A program made the translations under genes and the position numbers. From positions 1-13,465 of the forward strand of contig JBGOTP010000117.1 of assembly GCA_041476545.1 (NCBI GenBank): a stretch of 13,465 nt of DNA, written 5' to 3'. The stretch comes from JBGOTP01 sp041476545. GTDB taxonomy: Bacteria; Acidobacteriota; Vicinamibacteria; Vicinamibacterales; CAVVIG01. Positions 7,448 through 13,465 of the stretch are shown here, piece by piece. Position 1 is the stretch's first letter. Every line of letters begins with the position of its first letter. Under the pieces are notes generated by a model. The model did not search any database, was not told the DNA's origin, and saw only the letters and a list, made by a program, of their open reading frames with translations.

Positions 7448-8070
7448 ACCTGCTTCGGCTTCTTGAAAACGGACTCTTCGCGCTCGGCCAGGTGCTCCGG
7501 TTTCCGGTCATGCTCCTGCTCTGGGTCTGCGTCGGCAGCGCCCTGTTCATGGCGGGTGCGTGCGTGGTGGAATTCGTCGCGCGCCGGCGTGAGCGGCGCG
7601 GCTTCGCCATCTCCGTGTGGCTGCGGCAGGGCCCGGTGCTCACCGCATCCGATACACGCCGGAAGATGCTTCCCTCGGAGCTGCGCGCGCTCCTCGACGA
7701 CCTACGGCGGGAGCGGGACATGGCCGATTTCCGCGAAGGCGGGCTCGAGCATCTCGTGCTCGAGCGCGAGGAGCGCGTGCGTCACAGTCTCACGACCGCG
7801 CGCGGCCTCGTCAAGGTCGGCCCCAGCCTCGGTCTGCTCGGCACGCTGATTCCGATGGGCGCGTCGCTGGCCTCGCTCGCCGCGGGCGACCTCGCGGCGA
7901 TGGCCGGCCAGATGGTCGTCGCGTTCACGACCACGATCATCGGGCTCGCGACAGGCACGCTCGCCTACGTGGTTGCCGCGATCCGGCAGGGGTGGGTCAA
8001 CGAAACGATCCGCGAGGAACGCTACCTTGCGGAACACGTCGCGGCCGAACTCGGCCAGCAGGTGAACTGA
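7444..8070 (+). CDS. MotA/TolQ/ExbB-family proton-channel protein (HmuU-like)
   Basis: A 208-residue inner-membrane protein starting at the ATG that overlaps the upstream TGA; an ATG nine bases earlier (7435, adding M-A-S) is also possible. The ExbB/TolQ/MotA layout is clear: first helix at about 17-44, a long charged cytoplasmic stretch (45-115, rich in R and E), then helices at about 122-146 and 156-180. The paired-helix region reads VGPSLGLLGTLIPMGASL and FTTTIIGLATGTLAYVV, matching the GLLGT and threonine-bearing third-helix motifs of proton-driven stators. In known systems such proteins form a pentamer around an ExbD/TolR dimer and use proton flow to do work in the periplasm. Here the partner is most likely the DUF2149 protein encoded next, and the recipient of the work the CobN-like enzyme or the receptor. 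It corresponds to HmuU of Bacteroidetes haem loci. Confidence 0.92.
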   Translation: MNLLRLLENGLFALGQVLRFPVMLLLWVCVGSALFMAGACVVEFVARRRERRGFAISVWLRQGPVLTASDTRRKMLPSELRALLDDLRRERDMADFREGGLEHLVLEREERVRHSLTTARGLVKVGPSLGLLGTLIPMGASLASLAAGDLAAMAGQMVVAFTTTIIGLATGTLAYVVAAIRQGWVNETIREERYLAEHVAAELGQQVN

Positions 8071-8432
8071 TGGCGCGGTTCCTTCATCTTCCGTCCCCGG
8101 ACGAACCGGCCGAAGAAGATCCACTCGCCGGCATCGCCAATCTCTTCGACGTGTCGATCGTATTCATCGTCGGCCTGATGATCACGCTGTTCTCCGTCTA
8201 CCGCATGGCGGATCTCGTCGACAACAAGAGCGAGGTGACGATGGTCAAGACCAACGCCCAGGGCGAGCGCGAGATCATTGTCAAGAAGGGGACGCAGATT
8301 ACCGCCTACAAGGTCACCGGCAAGGCCTCGTCTGGCAACGGCGAGCGGCTCGGCACCGCCTATCGCCTCGGCAACGGCCAGATCATCTATGTCCCGGAGG
8401 GTGAGGATGTTCCGACTGCACCGGCTCGCTAG
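8070..8432 (+). CDS. DUF2149 family protein, ExbD-like single-helix stator partner (HmuV-like)
   Basis: A 120-residue protein whose ATG overlaps the upstream stop by one base (TGATG at 8068-8072). It has a short acidic cytoplasmic N-terminus, one membrane helix at about residues 26-45, and a polar, probably periplasmic C-terminal domain with K-G-T-Q-I and a G-x-A-Y-R-L-G-N-G-Q-I-I-Y-V-P motif, which I recognise as DUF2149. The helix begins NLFDVSIVFIVGLMI, which resembles the N-terminal helix of ExbD/TolR (F-V-D-V-x-x-V-L-L-I). D27 lies where those proteins carry the aspartate needed for proton conduction. DUF2149 genes commonly sit beside ExbB-like and CobN-like genes in Bacteroidetes haem loci (HmuV) and in some methanogens. 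I infer that it pairs with the preceding ExbB-like protein. The family call is firm; the ExbD analogy is my inference. Confidence 0.88.
   Translation: MARFLHLPSPDEPAEEDPLAGIANLFDVSIVFIVGLMITLFSVYRMADLVDNKSEVTMVKTNAQGEREIIVKKGTQITAYKVTGKASSGNGERLGTAYRLGNGQIIYVPEGEDVPTAPAR
8396..8400 (+). promoter_or_regulatory. Shine-Dalgarno GGAGG for the CobN-like gene, inside the DUF2149 gene
   Basis: GGAGG is followed by a six-base spacer and the ATG at 8407. It fixes that start over upstream in-frame codons (from 8278), whose arginine/serine-rich translation looks like out-of-frame DUF2149 sequence and would mask the signal peptide. Confidence 0.85.
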
Positions 8433-11400
8433 CTTCGCGGTTCTCGCGTGCCTGCTCGCGGTGCCGGCATCCGCGCAGACCAAGCGGATCGCCTTCCTGT
8501 TCGGTGACGGCAACATGCCGGGCATAACCGAGGCGTACAAAAGGCTCCTCGCGGAGCGGCCCGATCTGCGCGGCAAGGTCACCGTGACGTTCCTCACCGA
8601 GTCGGTGTTCAACGATGTCGATGCGAAAGAACTGACCAACGCCGACGTGCTGGTCTTCGACACGATGAACCAGGGGATGCTGGAACGCTTCAACACCGAG
8701 CACAAGGTCGATCTCGTCCAAGCGGTCCGGCGTCGCGGGACCGTCGTCGCGGTCGGCGAAGGTCTCGTGCCGAAGGAGCAATACCAGGCGCAGGGCGTGC
8801 TGTGGGACGACACGGCGCGCGCGTTCTGGGCCAACGGCGGTTTGAACAACCAGCTTGGACTCATGAAGTTTGCCGCATTGAAAGCCGGTGTCAGGGATGT
8901 GCAGGTCCCCGCGGCGCAGCCGAGCCTCGACTTCGGCTACTACTACCCGGACGGCGACAGCGGCCAGATCTTTGCCACGTGGGACGCGTTCGACGCCTGG
9001 CGCGCGAGCCACGGCAAACGCCGGCCCGGGGCGCCGCGCGTGGCGATCGGCTTCTACCGCGCGACCTATTACACCGGCGATACCGCGCTCCTCAATGCGG
9101 TCATCGCGGAAGTCGAAAAACAGGGCGCCGAGGCGATCCCGGCCTTCGGCTATCCCGGCGCGGTCGCCTTCGAGCGGCTGCTGCTCGATGCGAACGGGCA
9201 GCGCCGCGCGGATGTCGGGCTCGGCTTCATCTTCAACTTCTCCGACTTCAACGCCTCGAAGGCGCTTGCAAAGGTCGACATTCCCGTCATCAATCTGATC
9301 AGCCTCTACGGGCGCAGCGAGAAGGAGTGGCGCACGTCGGCGACTGGATTGACGCTGTTCGAAGGCACGTTTCAGGTGGCGGTGCCGGAGCTGGCCGGAA
9401 CCGTCGCCCCGATCGTCGTCGGCAGCAAGGAGAAGGTTCGCGATCCTGAGACCGGAATCACGATGGTCGTCACGCGACCCGTCGCATCGCGCGTGTCGAC
9501 CGCGGTCGCCCGCGGCCTCAGGTACGCCGCGCTGCGCGCGAAGTCGAATCACGACAAGCGGGTCGCGCTGATCTTCTACGACTACCCCCCCGGCAAGGCG
9601 AACATCGGCGCCAGCTATCTGAACGTCGCGGAATCCCTCTCGAACATCCTGCGGCGGCTCGCGAAGGAAGGCTACGACATCGGCAATATCGATCCGTCGC
9701 CGGACGGCGTGCTCAGCGACCTGGCCGCGAAGGCGCGCAACGTGGGCGGGTATGCTCCGGGAGAGCTGGACGCGCTCGTGGCGGAAGGCAGCGCGATTAA
9801 GATCCCGATGCGTCAATACCGGCAATGGCTGAACGAGCTGGCGCCGGCGCTCAAGGCAAAGGTGTTGAAGGACTGGGGACCACCGGAGCAGACGCGGCTG
9901 ATGACCGTGACAGGACCAGACGGCCCCAGTCTGATCGTTCCGCTCGTGCAGTACGGCAACATCGTGCTGATGCCGCAGCCGGCGCGCGGATGGGGCGAGA
10001 ACCAGGAGCAGCTCTATCATGCGAAGGACCTGGCGCCGCATCACCAGTACTTCGCCGCGTACGCCTGGCTTCGCCATCAGTTCAAGACCGACGCCGTTGT
10101 CCACATCGGCACGCACGGCACCCTCGAGTGGCTTGACGGCAAGGACATGGGCCTCTCGGAGGAGGACGCGCCGGACGCGCTCATCGCGGACATGCCCGAC
10201 GTCTACATCTACAACGTGGACGTCGTGGGCGAGGGACTGGTCGCGCGGCGGCGAGGGATGGCAACGCTTGTCGACCACATGGTGCCGCCGTTCAAGAAGG
10301 GCGGGCTCCTCCCCGAGCTGGTCGCGCTCACCGAGACGATCAACGACTACGACCAGAACGAGAGTAAGAATCCAGAGCTTGCGACGGCATACGCGGATCA
10401 GATGCGAGAGCAGGTGAACAAGCTTGGTCTCGCGAAGGATCTCGGACTCACGCTGACGTCGGCGGCCGACGTCACCGACGAGGTGGTCCACAAGATCGAA
10501 GACCACCTGATCCTGCTCAAAGGCCAGAACATTCCGTATGGCCTGCACGCGTTCGGCCGGACGCCGGAGAAGGCGCTGCGCGACAGCACGATTGACGCGA
10601 TCGTCAGCGCGGATCGCAGCCTCCTGCCGAACAACGCGAAGGTGCTGGCCGACGAGATGGAGCAGCGCATCACGGCGTCCGGGCCGCGTGAGCTGGACGA
10701 TCTCGTGCGCGCCCTGGGCGGTGGGTTCGTGCCCGCCGGCGGCGGCGGCGAGCCGATCCGCAATCCGGACTCGTATCCGACCGGCAAGAACTTTTACGGG
10801 ATCGATCCGGACAAGGTGCCGAAGCCTGCGGCGTGGGCCCTCGGCCTGAAGCTCGCCGATCAGATGCTGTCCGATCACGTCAAGAAGCACGGCCGCTATC
10901 CGGAGAAGATCTCGTTCGTCATCTGGGGGGACGAGACGATGCGCCATGAAGGCGTGCTGGAGTCGCAGATTTTCTACCTGCTCGGCACCAAGCCTGTCTG
11001 GGATGCGCGCGGCAAGGTGGTGGGCTTCGACGTCATTCCCAGCTCAGAGCTGCATCGCCCGCGTGTCGATGTCGTGATCGCGTGCGCCGCCGAAGGGATG
11101 TTCTACAACGTCACGCGCCTGATGGACGCCGCGGTGCAGAAGGTGAAGGCGATCGAAGAGAACGACAACTACGTTCGCCGCCACTACCTGACGACGAAGC
11201 GCGCGCTCGAGATGAAGGGCTACACACCGGAAGAGGCCGACAAACGAGCCGGCGTCCGGATCTTCGACGAGCCCCCCGGCATCTTCAACCTGAACACCTC
11301 GACGATCGCGGCTGAAAGCGGAACGTGGGACACCGACAAGGGGATGGCCGACGACTATCTTCGCAAGCTCGGTCATGGGTTCGGCAACGGCTTCTGGGGC

Positions 11401-12420
11401 GAGCCGATGGAGGACGTGTTCCGGATGGCGCTCTCCGGCACCGACACCGTCGTGCATTCGAACTCGACGATGCTCTACGGCGCGTTTGATAACGACGACA
11501 TGTTCATGTACATGGGCGGCCTCGCCAACGCGATCCGGAACATCGATGGCGGCAAGGAGCCGGAGCTCGTCGTCACGAACACGCGCGACCCTGGGCATCC
11601 CGAGATGACCTCGATGGACAAGTTCATCGGCACTGAATTCCGCTCGCGGTACGTCAATCCCACGTGGATTGAAGGCCAGAAGAAGGAGGGCTATGCCGGC
11701 GCCGGCGCGATGCGCAAGTTCGTCGAGTACATGTGGGGCTGGGATGCGGTGACGCCCGAGCTTGTGGACGATGGGATGTGGAAGGAGACGTTCGACGTCT
11801 ACGTCCAGGACAAGGACAACCTGGGCATGAAGCAGTTCTTCGAGCAGAAGTCACCGTTCGCCTATCAGGACATCACCGCGCGAATGATCGAGACGATCCG
11901 CAAGGGCTATTGGAAGGCCGACGCGGCGACCGAGACGACACTGCTCAGCGAGTACCTCGAGAATGTCAACGCCCACGGCGTTGGCTGCGCCGAGTTCACG
12001 TGCGGCAACCCGCGGCTGTCGAAGTACGTGATGGAACGGGCGCGCCTTGCCGGCATTCCCGTTCCCGCGATCGAGGGATTTCAGCGCGCGATGGAGCGCG
12101 CCACGCGCAGCAACATCAACCAGACGGCGCGCGCGGAAGAGCGGTTCGTGGCGCGCAACGAAGCGCAGATGGCGGCGCGGCTCGCGAACCCGCCGCGTCC
12201 CGTGAATCAACAAACCGCGGCGCCGAAGGAGGCCCAACAGGCTCCCTCCCCCGCCACGAAGGCGCTGCAGGGCTATCTCATGGAGCAGCAGCGCCGCGAT
12301 CAGGCGCGCGCGATTCAGCGGATTGCGCCCGCCATCGACGACAAGCTGGCCGCTTTGCTGATGACGCTGCCGATGCTGGCGCTGCTGCTTGGATGGCGCT
12401 GGCGCCGGCGCCGTGCCTGA
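8407..12420 (+). CDS. hmuS: Periplasmic, membrane-anchored CobN/HmuS-family chelatase (metal insertion or removal on a tetrapyrrole)
   Basis: A 1337-residue protein of the CobN/BchH/ChlH large-subunit family. The core carries the hallmark HIGTHGTLEWLDGKDMGLS at about 566-584, followed by N-V-D-V-V-G-E-G, R-R-R-G and DHMVPPFKKGGL. Late motifs include the NSNSTMLYG-type segment HSNSTMLYG and GCAEFTCGNP, with cysteines 1194 and 1199. Unlike cytoplasmic CobN, it begins with a typical Sec signal peptide (A-S-A before Q24) and ends with a hydrophobic segment (about 1314-1330) capped by WRWRRRRA, after an alanine/glutamine-rich linker (about 1230-1310). This predicts a periplasmic enzyme tethered to the inner membrane. 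Its gene overlaps DUF2149 by 26 bases. No CobS/CobT or ChlI/ChlD ATPase gene is present. In Bacteroidetes the counterpart is HmuS, linked to haem iron acquisition, possibly by iron removal. Substrate and reaction direction here are inferred; automatic annotation would probably say cobaltochelatase CobN. Confidence 0.92.
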   Translation: MFRLHRLASFAVLACLLAVPASAQTKRIAFLFGDGNMPGITEAYKRLLAERPDLRGKVTVTFLTESVFNDVDAKELTNADVLVFDTMNQGMLERFNTEHKVDLVQAVRRRGTVVAVGEGLVPKEQYQAQGVLWDDTARAFWANGGLNNQLGLMKFAALKAGVRDVQVPAAQPSLDFGYYYPDGDSGQIFATWDAFDAWRASHGKRRPGAPRVAIGFYRATYYTGDTALLNAVIAEVEKQGAEAIPAFGYPGAVAFERLLLDANGQRRADVGLGFIFNFSDFNASKALAKVDIPVINLISLYGRSEKEWRTSATGLTLFEGTFQVAVPELAGTVAPIVVGSKEKVRDPETGITMVVTRPVASRVSTAVARGLRYAALRAKSNHDKRVALIFYDYPPGKANIGASYLNVAESLSNILRRLAKEGYDIGNIDPSPDGVLSDLAAKARNVGGYAPGELDALVAEGSAIKIPMRQYRQWLNELAPALKAKVLKDWGPPEQTRLMTVTGPDGPSLIVPLVQYGNIVLMPQPARGWGENQEQLYHAKDLAPHHQYFAAYAWLRHQFKTDAVVHIGTHGTLEWLDGKDMGLSEEDAPDALIADMPDVYIYNVDVVGEGLVARRRGMATLVDHMVPPFKKGGLLPELVALTETINDYDQNESKNPELATAYADQMREQVNKLGLAKDLGLTLTSAADVTDEVVHKIEDHLILLKGQNIPYGLHAFGRTPEKALRDSTIDAIVSADRSLLPNNAKVLADEMEQRITASGPRELDDLVRALGGGFVPAGGGGEPIRNPDSYPTGKNFYGIDPDKVPKPAAWALGLKLADQMLSDHVKKHGRYPEKISFVIWGDETMRHEGVLESQIFYLLGTKPVWDARGKVVGFDVIPSSELHRPRVDVVIACAAEGMFYNVTRLMDAAVQKVKAIEENDNYVRRHYLTTKRALEMKGYTPEEADKRAGVRIFDEPPGIFNLNTSTIAAESGTWDTDKGMADDYLRKLGHGFGNGFWGEPMEDVFRMALSGTDTVVHSNSTMLYGAFDNDDMFMYMGGLANAIRNIDGGKEPELVVTNTRDPGHPEMTSMDKFIGTEFRSRYVNPTWIEGQKKEGYAGAGAMRKFVEYMWGWDAVTPELVDDGMWKETFDVYVQDKDNLGMKQFFEQKSPFAYQDITARMIETIRKGYWKADAATETTLLSEYLENVNAHGVGCAEFTCGNPRLSKYVMERARLAGIPVPAIEGFQRAMERATRSNINQTARAEERFVARNEAQMAARLANPPRPVNQQTAAPKEAQQAPSPATKALQGYLMEQQRRDQARAIQRIAPAIDDKLAALLMTLPMLALLLGWRWRRRRA

Positions 12421-12488
12421 CAGGGCTTCGCCGTCGCGAGGCAGCACCTTTGCGATTCATACGTTCAAGGAAGAAGGGTTGAGGACTC

Positions 12489-12884
12489 ATGGCTGCTCTT
12501 CGGATAAGTCTCGCGACTGTAGTGTTGGCAATCTCACTCGGCTGTGGATCGTCGTATCCGCCATCGACGCCGTCACCAACGCCCGCGCCCACGCCCAGCC
12601 CAGCGCCGGCAAACCCGGGCTCGCCGGTGTCGATCGTCCGGGGCGCGCTCACGTTGACGACAACGGCCTATGCTCCAAACCCGATCGGTGTCCCTGTCGG
12701 AGGCGCGGTGACGTGGACGAACAACGACACCACGACGCACACGTCGACGGCGGACGGCGGCACGTGGAACTCGGGCTCGATCGCTCCGGGGGGAACATTC
12801 ACGATGACGTTCTCAACCGTGGGCAGTTTCCGATATCACTGCACCATCCATCCGGGCATGATCGGCACAGTCAACGTTCAGTAA
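12489..12884 (+). CDS. Cupredoxin (amicyanin/plastocyanin-like) lipoprotein
   Basis: A 131-residue secreted copper protein. The N-terminus is a lipoprotein signal with an atypical lipobox (S-L-G-C, acyl cysteine C19), followed by a proline/threonine/serine-rich tether (about 20-46) and a cupredoxin domain (about 48-131). The type 1 copper ligands are all present: H84 in TTHTST, then C118, H121 and M124 in YHCTIHPGM. The short C-x2-H-x2-M ligand loop is the amicyanin-type spacing. It should therefore act as a small electron carrier or copper-binding protein at the cell surface or periplasmic membrane face. GAGG lies four bases before the ATG. It starts 68 bases after the CobN-like gene and could be read from the same transcript, though nothing ties it to tetrapyrrole chemistry; it may belong with the DUF1259 remnant instead. 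Confidence 0.93.
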   Translation: MAALRISLATVVLAISLGCGSSYPPSTPSPTPAPTPSPAPANPGSPVSIVRGALTLTTTAYAPNPIGVPVGGAVTWTNNDTTTHTSTADGGTWNSGSIAPGGTFTMTFSTVGSFRYHCTIHPGMIGTVNVQ

Positions 12885-12918
12885 GGCGTCGTGGTTCTTC
12901 GCGGGCAGGAGACACGCC

Positions 12919-13158
12919 ATGCCTGCCGATTGCCAGGCCGTGCTGACGGCGATCGGTCGCCAGGGCGACTTCAAGGACAACGCCCTGAAGCTCAACATTC
13001 CTCGTAGTGACCTCCACGTCGTCACCTTCGACCGCCCGAAGAACAACACCCCGCGGCCACCTGATCTTCAGAACACGGTCGTCGCCTTCAGAAAGAGCGT
13101 GTCGCCCTGCGTCGACCGCTGGCCGAACGCGGCGGTGCCCCGTTGGTACGCCACCTGA
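12919..13158 (+). pseudogene. 5' remnant of a DUF1259 (LppY/LpqO-family) gene
   Basis: An ATG at 12919 with AGGAG about seven bases upstream opens a frame starting M-P-A-D-C-Q-A-V-L-T-A-I-G-R-Q-G, then DNALKLNIPRSDLHV. This matches the start of DUF1259 domains: a x-A-L-G-R-x-G segment, then V-L-K-x-x-x-P-R-S-D-L-x-V. In intact members this is followed by V-D-G-V-x-I-x-P-x-L-A-L-G-S-W. Here the resemblance stops after about residue 36 (near base 13030), and the frame then runs with no family likeness to a stop at 13158, inside the convergent DUF5916-like gene. No other forward frame resumes the domain. I read this as a gene truncated by a rearrangement that brought in the downstream gene, with about 36-38 genuine codons left. 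It lies 34 bases after the cupredoxin gene, perhaps its former operon partner. The family assignment rests on memory of the motif. Confidence 0.55.
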
Positions 13159-13465
13159 ATCGTCCCGAACGGGGGGAGATATCGGTACACGAACACGGCC
13201 TGGACGTTCTTCCGATCGATGGCGGAGTTGGTCTGAAAGAACAATCGCAGGAACAGGTCTTTCGTGAAGAACTGGTCGGTCCGAAGGACGTGAATCCACG
13301 TCCCCTGTCCTTCAGGGTCAGGGTCGAGCATCAGGCGCTCCAGCGAATACTCCGCCGAGAGTGTCTTCGTGACCTTGTGGCGCGCGGATGCGGTCCATAA
13401 CACGAAGTCGGCGTCGAAGTTGCGTCCGAATTCGACGCCCGTCCGCACTGATTCATATTCCCGCG
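13068..13465 (-). CDS. C-terminal part of a DUF5916-like outer-membrane beta-barrel protein, cut by window edge
   Basis: The minus-strand frame is open from the window edge to a TGA at 13068-13070, giving about 132 residues; the GTG at 13448 is internal. The sequence alternates polar and hydrophobic residues as in beta strands (FFTKDLFLRLFFQTNSA, then VQAVFVYRYLPPFGTIQVAYQRG) and ends FLKATTVF, with a terminal phenylalanine typical of barrel proteins. The pattern F-V-Y-R-Y-x-P near the end, followed by a strand with V-A-Y and then L-x-x-K-x-T-x-x-F, matches the C-terminus of DUF5916 proteins as I remember them. These are often annotated as carbohydrate-binding family 9-like or hydrolase proteins in Acidobacteriota and Bacteroidetes. 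The start, signal peptide and N-terminal domain are outside the window, so function is open. It is convergent with, and overlaps the tail of, the DUF1259 remnant. Confidence 0.7.
   Translation of the reverse strand, partial: REYESVRTGVEFGRNFDADFVLWTASARHKVTKTLSAEYSLERLMLDPDPEGQGTWIHVLRTDQFFTKDLFLRLFFQTNSAIDRKNVQAVFVYRYLPPFGTIQVAYQRGTAAFGQRSTQGDTLFLKATTVF

Noticed and set aside
8383..10947. Minus-strand frame of 854 codons opposite the CobN-like gene
   Set aside because: Long antisense frames are common opposite GC-rich genes. The translation is rich in R, H, V and D with no recognisable domain, and the plus strand carries an unmistakable CobN-family protein.
8407..12420. Ordinary cobalamin-biosynthesis CobN
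   Set aside because: A signal peptide, a C-terminal anchor, linkage to ExbB/DUF2149 and a TonB receptor, and no cob genes or CobS/CobT in the window argue against a cytoplasmic biosynthetic role.
12561..12625. Short tandem repeat in the cupredoxin gene
   Set aside because: It encodes a proline/threonine/serine-rich tether typical of lipoproteins; the codons vary and it is not a repeat element.
1..13465. CRISPR arrays, tRNA or rRNA genes, insertion sequences
   Set aside because: No regularly spaced repeats, RNA gene signatures, transposase frames or terminal inverted repeats were seen on reading either strand.

Overview
The window is a GC-rich, gene-dense bacterial segment. Its first gene encodes an Oar-like TonB-dependent receptor with the plug signature QQLPLNGRQF. 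Receptors of this type are heavily expanded in Acidobacteriota. Together with a DUF5916-like barrel end at the right edge and the high GC, this suggests an acidobacterium, possibly of the Vicinamibacteria type. The lineage is inferred; no rRNA or marker gene is present.

Layout, left to right. (1) 2-2953 (+): an Oar-like outer-membrane receptor cut off at its 5' end by the window edge. (2) 3106-4125 (+): two abutting, mutually homologous four-helix membrane proteins of unknown function. (3) 4208-6706 (-): a complete TonB-dependent receptor with signal peptide, N-terminal carboxypeptidase-regulatory-like domain, plug and barrel, convergent with the membrane pair. (4) 6707-6862: a divergent control region holding a large imperfect dyad built from half-sites about 11 bp apart. 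(5) 6863-12420 (+): four overlapping genes encoding a polytopic membrane protein, an ExbB/TolQ/MotA-type channel protein, a DUF2149 protein with ExbD-like features, and a 1337-residue CobN-family chelatase with a signal peptide and a C-terminal membrane anchor. (6) 12489-12884 (+): a cupredoxin lipoprotein with a complete type 1 copper ligand set. (7) 12919-13158 (+): an apparent 5' remnant of a DUF1259 (LppY/LpqO) gene. (8) 13068-13465 (-): the 3' end of a DUF5916-like outer-membrane protein running off the window.

The central system is the divergent receptor plus the four-gene operon. Its content matches the HmuR-S-T-U-V set of the Bacteroidetes haem-uptake locus (receptor, CobN-like protein, membrane protein, ExbB-like protein, DUF2149 protein), in a different order. 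HmuY and the cytoplasmic AAA+ partners of cobaltochelatase are absent from the window. I infer that the receptor brings a metallo-tetrapyrrole or related chelate into the periplasm. There the anchored CobN-like enzyme would insert or remove the metal, powered by the proton-motive force through the ExbB/DUF2149 pair instead of by ATP. The receptor lacks the histidine usually found between the FRAP and NPNL motifs of haem receptors, so the true substrate is open.
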